34,473 nucleotides of DNA, taken from the NCBI GenBank assembly GCA_038316335.1, contig JBBQAM010000043.1:1-34473 (forward strand), written 5' to 3'. Below are positions 16,960-25,649 of the stretch, piece after piece (position 1 is the first letter of the stretch; each line of letters opens with the position of its first letter). The stretch comes from JALHST01 sp038316335 (GTDB lineage: Bacteria > Bacteroidota > Bacteroidia > Flavobacteriales > Flavobacteriaceae). The notes beneath the pieces were generated by a model. That model was not told where the DNA came from. It worked only from the letters and a program-made list of their open reading frames with translations, and did no database searches. The position numbers and the translations under genes are program-made.

Positions 16960-18366
16960 TCATAAATTCCCAGGATTTATTGCCAGACTATTGAACAATT
17001 TGGCTTTGGTCCTGAAGAATTTGTTCCGTACCTCTATTTGCTTCAGTTCCGCATCGATGAGTTTGCTTTCCCTAGAGTTTATAAGGAACAATGAGCTTTC
17101 GCCAAAACTAAACTTGCGCTCTTCGGCCGCTAAAAGGGTGTGATAATTAGCTACGATTTCATCGATAAGCGGATTTTGAGTTTCAAAGGATTCCAGTTCG
17201 CTATAAATAGCAATTATTTTGTTCTTTAATTGAATCCGTTCATTATCAACATCGAATTCGGCATCCTGCAGTTTAAGCTTGGCGAGCTTGAGATCCCCCC
17301 GCTCCTTGCGAAGGAATAAAGGCAAACGAAAGCTAACCCCCCCTTTGTATTCTTGGGCTTCAAAGGAATTGATGAATTCAGGGGTCGCTGTCAAAAAATT
17401 ATACTCAATATCAATTTTGGGCAACAGTTTATTGGCCTTTAAGTTTTTTTCTACCCGCAGGCCGCTGATTTTATACCCCAAGGATTTCAGCTTTGGGTGG
17501 TTTTCAAAGGTAAAACTATCCAAAGGTTTGCCAAGAATTTCAAATGAGCTGTCGATATCACCCTCAATATTGATGTCAGGCATCACATTAGGCTGCAATT
17601 CTATGGGAATATTGTCGCCCAACCATAGAAAATTAGAAAGCTCCAATGTTCGGTTCATCAATTTTACCTTCGCCTGCTCCAAACTCAATGCCCTGTTTTG
17701 CATGGCTATTTTTGCTTCGACCGAATCGATAGTGGCCACATCACCGGCTTCGGCACTTCTTTTTATTCCTTGAAAACGTATGTCGGCATTTCGTAAAAAG
17801 CCTTGAAAAATAGATACTTCCTTATAGGCCTGCAACCAATCGAAATACGCCAAGGAGGCCTCGAACAATATCTGGTTGACCATTATGTCCCTGTCGGCCC
17901 TACTTTGGTCCCTGAAATATTTGGCCTGTTTCAAGGTCGCCATGCGCTCATTGATCCAAAGACCTTGACCGACCGACATGGAAACCCCTGCACTATAGAG
18001 GCCATCGTTCGGAACAATCTCTTCGGGATTCAGAAAATCACCGGTGTTCTCTTCAAAAGTTCCCTTCAGTTCAATACCGTACCAGGTAGGGATCTTGAAT
18101 GTTGCATTGAGCCTTTCATAGTAATCTGCGCCTTTAAATTCCTTTCGACCATAATCGATTTCGATTTTAGGATCGAAACCACCCCGTGCCTTCATCAAGC
18201 TGGCCTGCCCGATGCCAAGATTCAGATTGGCCTGCTTGGCAATGGGATGGTATTTCTTTACATAGCCCAAATACTCCTTGAAATTAAGGACAAGCGTGGT
18301 GGTCTCCTGGCCATTTGCGGACGAGAACAGAAAAACGAACAGGATTATAAGATACTTCTCTTTCAT
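16960..18366 (-). CDS. TolC-like outer-membrane efflux protein
   Basis: A 468-residue protein with a signal peptide cleaved near ANGQ (residue 20) and two long helical repeats of the outer-membrane efflux fold. The repeats cover roughly residues 30-230 (HPIAKQANLNLGIGQASL..., LFEASLAYFDWLQAYKEV) and 240-465 (FENHPKLKSLGYKISGLRVEKNL..., ELESFETQNPLIDEIV). Its ATG overlaps the stop of the HlyD gene by four bases (ATGA), so the two are translationally coupled. It should form the outer-membrane exit duct of the ABC/HlyD machine encoded just upstream. Confidence 0.93.
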   Translation of the reverse strand: MKEKYLIILFVFLFSSANGQETTTLVLNFKEYLGYVKKYHPIAKQANLNLGIGQASLMKARGGFDPKIEIDYGRKEFKGADYYERLNATFKIPTWYGIELKGTFEENTGDFLNPEEIVPNDGLYSAGVSMSVGQGLWINERMATLKQAKYFRDQSRADRDIMVNQILFEASLAYFDWLQAYKEVSIFQGFLRNADIRFQGIKRSAEAGDVATIDSVEAKIAMQNRALSLEQAKVKLMNRTLELSNFLWLGDNIPIELQPNVMPDINIEGDIDSSFEILGKPLDSFTFENHPKLKSLGYKISGLRVEKNLKANKLLPKIDIEYNFLTATPEFINSFEAQEYKGGVSFRLPLFLRKERGDLKLAKLKLQDAEFDVDNERIQLKNKIIAIYSELESFETQNPLIDEIVANYHTLLAAEERKFSFGESSLFLINSRESKLIDAELKQIEVRNKFFRTKAKLFNSLAINPGNL

Positions 18367-19712
18367 TTATCCTTTTTTGTGGTCGTATTTTCCTGCTGAT
18401 AATAGTTCGGCGGAAATCCGTTCAACTGCCTCCATAGCTCGTACCAAATGGGTACATCTTGTAAAAGTGCAATGGTATTGGCCCCGGAACCTACTTGAAT
18501 GTCCTTCGGCCAAGGTTGATCATCGGGGTCGGGGGCCAGAAGTAACCTGAATTTTCCGTTGTCGCTAATAAAAGTTTCAATGGCCACCACTTTGCCGCCA
18601 TAGGTCCCGAAGGAGGCATTGGGCCATCCGCTAAAGACAATGGCCGGCCAACCATCGAATTGGATACGGGCCTTTTCGCCAATTTGCAGCAATGGCAAAT
18701 CGATAGGATCTATAAAAGTCTCCACGGCCCTATCTATGTCCGAAGGCATTATGCCCACCAAACGGTCACCTTCCTTGAACGTTTCGCCTATTCCGCCCCG
18801 AAGCACCTTGGTGATATAGCCGTTCTGCGGAGCACGAATATAGTACATGTCGTTTCGCATCGAATAATTGGTGAATTCGTTTTCCAATTTGGTTACCTGC
18901 GCCTCCGAATCGAACTGGCTTGATTGGGCCGTATACATATCGCTTTGGGCCTTCGAAATCTTATCGGTATATTCTGCCCCTACCCTATTGATCTCTACCA
19001 TAGCGTTCAAAATTTCGTTACGGGAAGCCAACAACTTGTTTTCCTGTGAAATCAGTTTTGCCTGTGACTCCTGTAGTTTCAGTCTTTTTTCTTCCACATC
19101 GGTTACGGCCTTTAATCCTTCGGACTGTAATTGAACGACTCGGTCGTACTGCTTTTTCGCTATCTCGATATTCGTTTGAGCGGCCTCAAGATCTATACTA
19201 TCGCTTTGTACCTTCAACTTTGACTGAAGTAATTTGTTTTGGGCTTGTTGTAACTTCAATACCCGCTCGTCCGATATTGCCTTGATCTGATTGTTCAACG
19301 CCTTTACCTTGCCTTCGTAGGAAGTTACCGAAGCTTCCTTGGCCTTGATCTGCTGCCCTGTACGCTCTACTAGTTTTGGATCGAAATATTCGCCTTTTAC
19401 CTCGGAAATAAAAAGTATGGTATCCCCTTTTTTAACATAATCACCCTCTTGTACATACCATTTTTCGATCCTACCAGGAATGGGGGATTGTATGGTCTGC
19501 GGACGTTGATCGGGAGTCAAGGTGGTAAGGTATCCTTTTCCCCGTATGTTCTGTGTCCATGGAAAAAAAAGGAGGACGATCCCAAAAATTGCAGATCCCA
19601 GCAGGAAACGGTTAAAATGCTTGTAGTGCCGTTGATGGAAAACCTTGTCGGTGGATCTGAAGCCGGTCAAGTGTACGGTCTTGTTCAGTGGATTGTTGGA
19701 AATGTTCAGCAT
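18363..19712 (-). CDS. HlyD-family membrane-fusion (adaptor) protein
   Basis: A 449-residue adaptor: a cytoplasmic N-terminus, one transmembrane helix (about 35-51), a biotinyl-lipoyl half motif (IQSPIPGRIEKWYVQEGDYVKKGD, about 74-97), a long coiled-coil hairpin (about 125-290) and a second lipoyl half (YIRAPQNGYITKVL, about 297-310). A beta-barrel region follows. It links the inner-membrane ABC protein to the TolC-like channel. It begins six bases after the ABC stop. The extended N-terminus before the membrane helix resembles type I secretion adaptors more than RND ones. Confidence 0.94.
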   Translation of the reverse strand: MLNISNNPLNKTVHLTGFRSTDKVFHQRHYKHFNRFLLGSAIFGIVLLFFPWTQNIRGKGYLTTLTPDQRPQTIQSPIPGRIEKWYVQEGDYVKKGDTILFISEVKGEYFDPKLVERTGQQIKAKEASVTSYEGKVKALNNQIKAISDERVLKLQQAQNKLLQSKLKVQSDSIDLEAAQTNIEIAKKQYDRVVQLQSEGLKAVTDVEEKRLKLQESQAKLISQENKLLASRNEILNAMVEINRVGAEYTDKISKAQSDMYTAQSSQFDSEAQVTKLENEFTNYSMRNDMYYIRAPQNGYITKVLRGGIGETFKEGDRLVGIMPSDIDRAVETFIDPIDLPLLQIGEKARIQFDGWPAIVFSGWPNASFGTYGGKVVAIETFISDNGKFRLLLAPDPDDQPWPKDIQVGSGANTIALLQDVPIWYELWRQLNGFPPNYYQQENTTTKKDK

Positions 19713-19718
19713 AGCTTT

Positions 19719-21386
19719 TTAGTTAACGGAAACGACCCTGCCCTTTTCCATGGTTAGGATTTTATCGCAGCGGCCCAACCATTTAGGGTCCTGACTGACC
19801 ACAACTAAGGACCAAGGATTGTTTTCATCTGTCAAGAAGTTCATGATCCGTAGGGCCTCGATCTCGTCGAACTGGTTTAATGGGTCTTTCAATATCAAAA
19901 GTTTCGGTTTTCTGATAATACTCCGCGCCAGAACGATTTTTTTGGCCACTGTATATGGTATATGTTGGCCTTCTGGATAGAGCATCGTATTCAGGCCCAT
20001 CGATTGTTCCTTTACGAATTGTAGTAGACCTACACTTTCCATGGCCCAATACAGGTTTTTCTGTGATATTGATGTGTCGCCGAAAGTAATATTTTCCAGA
20101 ATTGTGCCTTCGAACGGACTTTCCTCCGTCAACGATTGTCCGAGGAACGAACGATAGTGGTTGGAGTTGATGCCACGAAGTGAAATATCGTTCACGTAAA
20201 CAGTGCCTTCGCTCGGTTCGATGAGTCCTGCGATCAAGCGCAATAGGGTTGATTTGCCCGAACCGTTCCCACCTACGACCAAAAGGCGACTTTTGGGTGG
20301 AATTTTAAGGGAAATGCCGTCGAGGATCTTGACCCCATTTTCGTTTGCCTGAAAAGATACCTTATCAAGTTCCAAGGAAATAGGTTCGGTTTCGTTAAAC
20401 GGCATTTCACCGCCCTGGTCTTCAAGATCTTTATCGACTACTTGTCCGAGTTTTTCCAGGGAGGTCAAAAGATCATAAAAAGTTTCCAGTCCACGAATGA
20501 GTTTTTCAACGGAACTTATGACCAATAGAATAATGATTTCCGCCGCCACGAACTGGCCTATGTTCATTTCTTGATTGAGTACCAAAAGTCCGCCGATCAA
20601 AAGCAATCCTGCGGTAACCAGTACCTTAAACCCGATCATTTGAATATATTGAAGTAATAGGACCCGAAAATGGCTTTCGCGGGCCTCGAGGTATTGGTAG
20701 ACCAAGGCATCATTTTTTGTAACGGCTAGATTGGTTTTCCCTGAAAGTTTAAAACTTATCAGCGATCGGGCCACTTCTTGGATCCAATGGGCTACCTTAT
20801 ACTTTTGTTTCGATTCATCGAGACTGGTCTGCATTCCCTTTTGTGCGGTAAACTTGAAGACCACATATATCAGGATCAAGAGCAATAAACCATAAATAAT
20901 GAAGAAGGGATGGTAAAATGAGAGCAGTAGCAACCCGAAGATGATCTGTAATATGGAGGCCGGAACATCGATAAGGATCTTCGCCAATCCCTTTTGAACA
21001 TTTAGCGTATCGAAAAAGCGATTGGCCAGTTCAGGGGGGTAATAATCGCGAAGCTCAGACATTTTTATCTTTGGAAAACGGTAGGTAAACTCGAAGGAAG
21101 CACGCGTGAATATTTTTTGTTGCATGTTCTCGATGATCCGTATCTGCATGAGTTGCAAAATCCCTCCGAAGGCAACCCCCCCTGTGACAAGGGTTACCAG
21201 GATAATCCAAGAAGTGCTTATCTGTGCGCCTTGAATCAGGTTGATGATCGCCTGAATGCCCAAAGGGAGCGAAAGATTGACGAGTCCTGCAAAAATGGCA
21301 TAGTAAAAGGTCTGAAGAACATCCCTTTTATCAAGTTTCAGCAGCCCCATTAACCGCTGCCATGCAGTCAAAATATTTTTAGCCAT
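19719..21386 (-). CDS. ABC exporter (fused membrane and ATPase domains) with degenerate catalytic motifs
   Basis: A 555-residue half-transporter: about six membrane helices (20-310), then a nucleotide-binding domain (335-555). Walker A is intact (GGNGSGKST, 372-380) and the Q-loop Gln is present (Q417). The signature region reads PEGQHIPYTVAKKIVLARSI (471-490) instead of LSGGQ. Walker B reads LLILKDP (496-502), so the Asp is K500 and the catalytic Glu is D501, and the switch His is Q532. There is no N-terminal peptidase domain. It is coupled to HlyD and TolC genes, so it is expected to power export across both membranes. With these motifs it may hydrolyse ATP poorly or need a partner ATPase. 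Its ATG lies inside the end of the tetR gene. Confidence 0.93.
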   Translation of the reverse strand: MAKNILTAWQRLMGLLKLDKRDVLQTFYYAIFAGLVNLSLPLGIQAIINLIQGAQISTSWIILVTLVTGGVAFGGILQLMQIRIIENMQQKIFTRASFEFTYRFPKIKMSELRDYYPPELANRFFDTLNVQKGLAKILIDVPASILQIIFGLLLLSFYHPFFIIYGLLLLILIYVVFKFTAQKGMQTSLDESKQKYKVAHWIQEVARSLISFKLSGKTNLAVTKNDALVYQYLEARESHFRVLLLQYIQMIGFKVLVTAGLLLIGGLLVLNQEMNIGQFVAAEIIILLVISSVEKLIRGLETFYDLLTSLEKLGQVVDKDLEDQGGEMPFNETEPISLELDKVSFQANENGVKILDGISLKIPPKSRLLVVGGNGSGKSTLLRLIAGLIEPSEGTVYVNDISLRGINSNHYRSFLGQSLTEESPFEGTILENITFGDTSISQKNLYWAMESVGLLQFVKEQSMGLNTMLYPEGQHIPYTVAKKIVLARSIIRKPKLLILKDPLNQFDEIEALRIMNFLTDENNPWSLVVVSQDPKWLGRCDKILTMEKGRVVSVN

Positions 21387-22065
21387 GTAGTTCCGGTTTT
21401 AGGGCACTGAATACCAATTCGGTAAAATATTGGGTGGGACCTCCCTTTTCATGACAATCGGTAAGCGATGAAAAATGGTCTTTTAGAAAATGTTGGTGTA
21501 GAGAGCCTTCTAGAACGGTGCTTGCCAAACTCGCAGGGAAGGCATAGTGCGGAGCCACATTATGTATCATGTCACCGATGCGGTTGACCATTCTTTTGTA
21601 GATACCGAAATAGCCCTCTTTATTCTCCATATCCACCTCTTTGGTCAAATAGGATTTTGAATATTCATTGATAACAATCTTGTTCAGAATCACCTCATTG
21701 ATATGGGTGAAGGCCGAGTCTTCGACCGTTGATCGCGTTACAATCTCGATGGCCTTCCCAAGTTTTTCGATGGGGTCGCCAATGCTATTGGTAGAAAACA
21801 CCAATTGATACTCCAACCAGCCCCAATACCAAGACGTCAAATAAAGCAGCAATTTGTGCTTGCTCTCGAAATAGCGATAGATCGAACTCTCATTGGAGCC
21901 AATCTTGACGCCCAGCTTTTTAAAGGTAAAACTCTCGAATCCGATTTCGTTGATCATTAAGATACTTTCCTCAATAATACGTTTTCCAAGATTCGAAGAT
22001 TCGGGATCCTTGACAAATATCTTTTCATTGATTCCGATTTTTACCGAATGTAGCAGCTGTTCCAT
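21379..22065 (-). CDS. TetR/AcrR family regulator
   Basis: A 228-residue protein with a TetR helix-turn-helix near residues 46-68 (ESFTFKKLGVKIGSNESS, then IYRYFESK), followed by an all-helical ligand domain. It is the first gene of the efflux operon and overlaps the ABC gene by eight bases, an arrangement usual for local repressors. The upstream region (22096-22157) carries palindromes that fit autoregulation. The inducer is unknown. The N-terminal 25 residues before the first helix are longer than typical. Confidence 0.9.
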   Translation of the reverse strand: MEQLLHSVKIGINEKIFVKDPESSNLGKRIIEESILMINEIGFESFTFKKLGVKIGSNESSIYRYFESKHKLLLYLTSWYWGWLEYQLVFSTNSIGDPIEKLGKAIEIVTRSTVEDSAFTHINEVILNKIVINEYSKSYLTKEVDMENKEGYFGIYKRMVNRIGDMIHNVAPHYAFPASLASTVLEGSLHQHFLKDHFSSLTDCHEKGGPTQYFTELVFSALKPELHG

Positions 22066-22559
22066 GCCTTCCTTTTTTTTAAAGATGCAAATATAATAGT
22101 ATTACTATCATGTAATAATAGTTTAACAACTATTTAACAAATGTAATACTAACTATTTTGTTGGGTGTTTTTTACATTTGAAGTCGTAGCAGTTTCCGGA
22201 AAACTACCGATAAGGAATCATCCTACCTCTTTATACTTTGTAAGCTGAAGTGCCTAGTATGGGAATATCCAATGCTAGGGTCCAGAAACATTGAATATCG
22301 AATGGCGGCTCCCCCACTTTGGGAGAACCTTCTTATTAACTATACCAGCCCATGGGTTTCCCTTATAAGAACAGAATCACCGAACGAACGGCGATTAAAA
22401 GATTTCACTAGTACGAATGGAAGGGCATTCCTGTAAGAAAAAAAATGAATCAAGACCTTTTAAGGTATCAAGAAAGTAGGTACAAAAAAATAGGATCGAT
22501 AAAAAAACAAAAAGAGAAGGCTAAAAAATCCTTAGGTTACCTCCGCAGCGAATCACAAA
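22066..22559. other. Intergenic region upstream of tetR and downstream of the LysR gene
   Basis: These 494 bases contain the tetR operator-like cluster in the first 92 bases. Nothing further that looks like a gene is seen. A short ACCTT-TT-AAGGT inverted repeat near 22457 could be part of the LysR gene terminator but has no T run. Confidence 0.55.
22096..22157. promoter_or_regulatory. Palindromic cluster, candidate TetR operator
   Basis: ATAGTA-T-TACTAT (22096-22108) is a perfect odd palindrome. AATAGTT-TAAC-AACTATT (22117-22134) is a perfect 7-4-7 palindrome, and a further AACTATT half site lies at 22151-22157. All share the core ATAGT/ACTAT and sit 31-92 bases upstream of the tetR start, where a repressor would block its promoter. 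Confidence 0.55.
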
Positions 22560-23483
22560 TCAATAGTTGTCGATCCATTCGAATTTATCATGTATAATTC
22601 CCTTTTTTTCCGCCTTTAAAAAATCGAGAAATGCCATGGCCGCTGGGGAAAGTTTCTTCGATTTCAGCCATATCAGGTTCCAAGTCGTTATAATGGGAAG
22701 CCCTTTTATCGGTATAATTTGTAGATCGTTGTTTTTTAACTCGTTCTTAATACCGATCAAGGGCATTATCGAACAGCCCAGACCTGAAAGGACCGCTTGT
22801 TTTACTGCTTCGTTCGAGGTCAACTCAATCTTTTTCCGTACCGAAAATCTGTTCTTTGATATAAAAGTTTCCATTGCCTTTCTGGTGGCAGATCCCTGCT
22901 CCCGATAAATTAAGGGAAGCGACTCGAAGAGTTTCTTTTTGGCGTGAATATTTTTGAACTTCAGGTCACTACTGCCCACTAAAAACAGTTTGTTCGGCAT
23001 AAGATCAACCCGGTCAATCTTCAACTTATTGGGCAAGACCGAAACGAGGGCAAAATCAACCTCGTTCAATTCTAGACTTTTAATAACCTTGGTTTTGTTG
23101 GTCACGTCCATAATGAGGTCCACACCGGTATGGCCCTTCATAAAGTCAGATAAAAAATAGGGCATCACATATTTCCCAGTAGAGACCACCGATATTTTGA
23201 GCCTACCTGCAAGTTCACCTTGATACGCCAATGTTTTGTAATTAATGGCATATACCTCGTTGAGTATTTTCTCGGCGGCCAGCGCTATTTCCTTTCCAAA
23301 ATCGGTAATGTAAAGCTTTCTCCCCACCACCTCGGTAAGCGGAATCCGAAACTGGTCTTGAAAATTCTTAAGCTGTATTGAAACTGCAGGCTGGGTCAAA
23401 TGAAGCTCCTCGGAAGCCTTTGTGATACTCTGCATTTGTGATATTTTCAAGAATATCTGGAGTTGATGCAATGTATAGTTCAT
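22560..23483 (-). CDS. LysR-type transcriptional regulator, CbbR/CysB-like, divergent from the dab operon
   Basis: A 307-residue LysR protein: N-terminal winged helix (about 4-62, LHQLQIFLKISQMQSITKAS and LTQPAVSIQLKNF) and a type-2 periplasmic-binding-like effector domain (about 90-300). It is divergently arranged from a small gene followed by dabB and dabA. CbbR/CcmR-type LysR proteins control carbon-fixation and bicarbonate-uptake genes in several bacteria, so control of the neighbouring dab genes is a reasonable inference. The effector is unknown. Confidence 0.93.
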   Translation of the reverse strand: MNYTLHQLQIFLKISQMQSITKASEELHLTQPAVSIQLKNFQDQFRIPLTEVVGRKLYITDFGKEIALAAEKILNEVYAINYKTLAYQGELAGRLKISVVSTGKYVMPYFLSDFMKGHTGVDLIMDVTNKTKVIKSLELNEVDFALVSVLPNKLKIDRVDLMPNKLFLVGSSDLKFKNIHAKKKLFESLPLIYREQGSATRKAMETFISKNRFSVRKKIELTSNEAVKQAVLSGLGCSIMPLIGIKNELKNNDLQIIPIKGLPIITTWNLIWLKSKKLSPAAMAFLDFLKAEKKGIIHDKFEWIDNY

Positions 23484-23492
23484 AAAAATTAT

Positions 23493-23507
23493 TTATATAT
23501 AGTATAA
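23493..23507. promoter_or_regulatory. Candidate LysR operator in the divergent promoter
   Basis: TTAT-N7-ATAA (23493-23507) contains the T-N11-A core that LysR proteins bind. It begins ten bases upstream of the LysR start codon and 104 bases ahead of the 102-residue gene. A/T richness makes a chance match possible. Confidence 0.4.
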
Positions 23508-23596
23508 CTAATATAAATAAAAATTAATAAATAAAATGCAAGACCTTTGACCCCGGATGTGATGTCCAACAAATATATAACCTAAAAAAAAGCAAC

Positions 23597-23905
23597 ATGC
23601 AAACAAAGGAAGTAGCAGAAACGAAAAAAACAACGCAACATATTCAATTGGTGAAAGGGGAATTCACTCCCGAGGAGGCCTCAGAAATCATCCTCGCCCT
23701 GATTGACCAAAAAATCAACTTTCACAATGCACAAAAGCTTCAAATCTGGGAAAAGGACCATACGCATGATACGGCACAATTGTACGGCAGAATTAAAGAG
23801 CTTCAAGAAGAGAAACGAATTGTAAAAAGTTTCATATCCCAGCACAGGGGGCAAGGAAAAAACCTAAAAATAAATGGTATCCTCGAAATTGCCGTTGCCG
23901 ATTGA
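23597..23905 (+). CDS. Small conserved-looking protein of unknown function
   Basis: A 102-residue soluble, charged, probably helical protein: residues 24-45 (TPEEASEIILALIDQKINFHNA) and 60-80 form amphipathic helices, and the tail (GKNLKINGILEIAVAD) looks like a beta hairpin. Charge and domain pattern support a real gene, and a good ATG follows AAAAAAAGCAAC. No catalytic motif or cysteine pair is present. It starts 113 bases from the divergent LysR gene and 298 bases before dabB, so it may be co-controlled with the carbon-transport genes. I do not recognise its family. Confidence 0.75.
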   Translation: MQTKEVAETKKTTQHIQLVKGEFTPEEASEIILALIDQKINFHNAQKLQIWEKDHTHDTAQLYGRIKELQEEKRIVKSFISQHRGQGKNLKINGILEIAVAD

Positions 23906-24203
23906 GAGGTTGCTAAGACCGAATTCTATCAGGATGTTCAATGTGTAGCATTTAATTTGAAAAGAACCGACAATTGCAAAAAGTGGACAACATATTCAGG
24001 TATCCAAATCTTCCATCTTACCTATTGTCGATTTACGATTTCACTTCTTAATCCTATGGCCTGTGAAACCCTTCCTTCAACTTATTTATAGAAACATAAC
24101 GAAGGTATTCAATGTGTAATCCCTATAAGTTTGTGCTCTTGGATACCCTCAATTTTTTATTGACTATTTCTTATAAACCCATGTACTCTAAAAATCCGTA
24201 AAA
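23906..24203. other. Leader region between the 102-residue gene and dabB
   Basis: No gene is seen in these 298 bases. TTCAATGTGTA occurs exactly twice, at 23937-23947 and 24108-24118; the second copy is 86 bases before the dabB start. This may be a regulatory repeat or chance. A separate dabB promoter probably lies here. Confidence 0.45.
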
Positions 24204-25649
24204 ATGACCCTTGAAAAAAATAATGCATCCTTTTCAACGATCTTTCCAAAAATAGTCACGTACCTATTATGGTCGTTGTTCATAGGGAATCTTGTTTATC
24301 TAACGTATTATTTCCCTGATATTCCAGAATGGGGTTTAGGAACTATTTTAAGGATCAACGGCTTTACCGTTTTAATTTGGACGACGGTTACTTTCTTCGG
24401 CGCACTGGTCAGCAGTTATGCGGGAAACTATCTAAAAGGTGCTAGATATCGCTCCCGATTTATGGCACTTTGTCTCGGGTTTACCCTATCGGTTATGTCT
24501 TTTGTAATTTCGGACCATGTAGCCCTTTTGCTACTTAGTTGGTTGTTAATGGGCGTTTTAATGTCCCGGTTGATCGGGATAGATTCCGATTGGGGTGAAG
24601 CGCGCGAAGCGTCAAAATTTACCTTGCGCTATTTTCTGACAGGCACCTTTTTTTTAAGCGTTGGAATACTCTTATTGGCTTTCAAAAGTGGAGAATTTAC
24701 CATCAGCGGTCTGATGTCTTCTATGGGAAGTCTGCCCTATTATATAGTTCTTATAGCTGCGTTTTGCATCATTGTTGCAGCCATAGTCCAATCGGCCATT
24801 TATCCCTTCCATCGTTGGTTGCTCTCGGCAATGACAGCACCTACACCCGCATCGGCCCTAATGCATGCAGGTTTCGTCAATGGGGCGGGAATTCTGTTGG
24901 CATTGTTTTCAACCTTGGTGTTTGCCTCGAATACATTGAACGTTCTCTTGGTAATCGGTGGGCTGACGGCCATAATAGCCCAGTTCACCAAGCTTTTACA
25001 GGTTAATGTAAAGCAAAAATTGGCGTGCTCCACCATTGCCCAAATGGGCTTTATGATCCTGCAGTGCGGTCTGGGCTTTTTTAATGCTGCCGTAGTTCAC
25101 TTGATCCTTCACGGATTTTACAAGGCGTATCTGTTCCTTTCCTCCGGGGAGGAAATAGCGATCTCAAGACCACAAAAACCACCTCAGATCGTAATCAGAC
25201 CGCTTCAGGCCCTCGTCGTCCTATTATTCGGTCTTTTGGGAGCCGTTCTGTTCGCACTATTGACGGGAAAGGGAACCGAACTGGACAGTGGCATTTTCCT
25301 AACGCTCATCGTCGCAATAACCGTAGGACAAATAACCTATAATATTGTCAAGGAAAGAAGCCTATCGATTTTACAGAGAATTGTAGTACCCCCGATACTG
25401 TTCATATCCGGTATAGGCGTTTATGCGCTACTTTACAATGGGGTAACCGTATTGATGGCCGATATGCCCATGGTAGCCGTACCGTTGCCTCTTACTGTGA
25501 TCCAGATTGTATTCGGCATCGTGTTCCTGGTCGGGTTTTTCATTATGAAACTAGGAATTTACCGGAAGGTTCCTTGGCTGTACGTAAAACTATTGAACCT
25601 TTCCCAACCCTATAAAAAATCAATCCTAATGTATAAATCAACCTTCTAA
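24204..25649 (+). CDS. dabB: DabB: NuoL-like membrane subunit of the DAB inorganic-carbon transporter
   Basis: A 481-residue polytopic protein of the proton-conducting NADH-quinone-oxidoreductase family. The core motif region APTPASALMHAGFVNGAGIL (about 212-231) and the preceding YPFHRWLLSAM are those of NuoL/MrpA-like channels. In DAB complexes this subunit couples ion flux to the cytosolic DabA enzyme, giving vectorial hydration of CO2 to bicarbonate. Its stop and the dabA start overlap as TAATG, so the two are translationally coupled. Complex I itself is not encoded nearby, which argues against a NuoL role. Confidence 0.93.
   Translation: MTLEKNNASFSTIFPKIVTYLLWSLFIGNLVYLTYYFPDIPEWGLGTILRINGFTVLIWTTVTFFGALVSSYAGNYLKGARYRSRFMALCLGFTLSVMSFVISDHVALLLLSWLLMGVLMSRLIGIDSDWGEAREASKFTLRYFLTGTFFLSVGILLLAFKSGEFTISGLMSSMGSLPYYIVLIAAFCIIVAAIVQSAIYPFHRWLLSAMTAPTPASALMHAGFVNGAGILLALFSTLVFASNTLNVLLVIGGLTAIIAQFTKLLQVNVKQKLACSTIAQMGFMILQCGLGFFNAAVVHLILHGFYKAYLFLSSGEEIAISRPQKPPQIVIRPLQALVVLLFGLLGAVLFALLTGKGTELDSGIFLTLIVAITVGQITYNIVKERSLSILQRIVVPPILFISGIGVYALLYNGVTVLMADMPMVAVPLPLTVIQIVFGIVFLVGFFIMKLGIYRKVPWLYVKLLNLSQPYKKSILMYKSTF

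Noticed and set aside
16960..22065. Efflux cluster as a bacteriocin or type I toxin secretion system
   Set aside because: The ABC protein has no N-terminal peptidase (C39) domain and no GG-leader or RTX gene is beside it, so cargo cannot be assigned.
24204..25649. dabB as a NADH dehydrogenase (NuoL) or Mrp antiporter subunit
   Set aside because: No other complex I or Mrp genes are adjacent, and it is coupled to a complete dabA, which fits the DAB system better.
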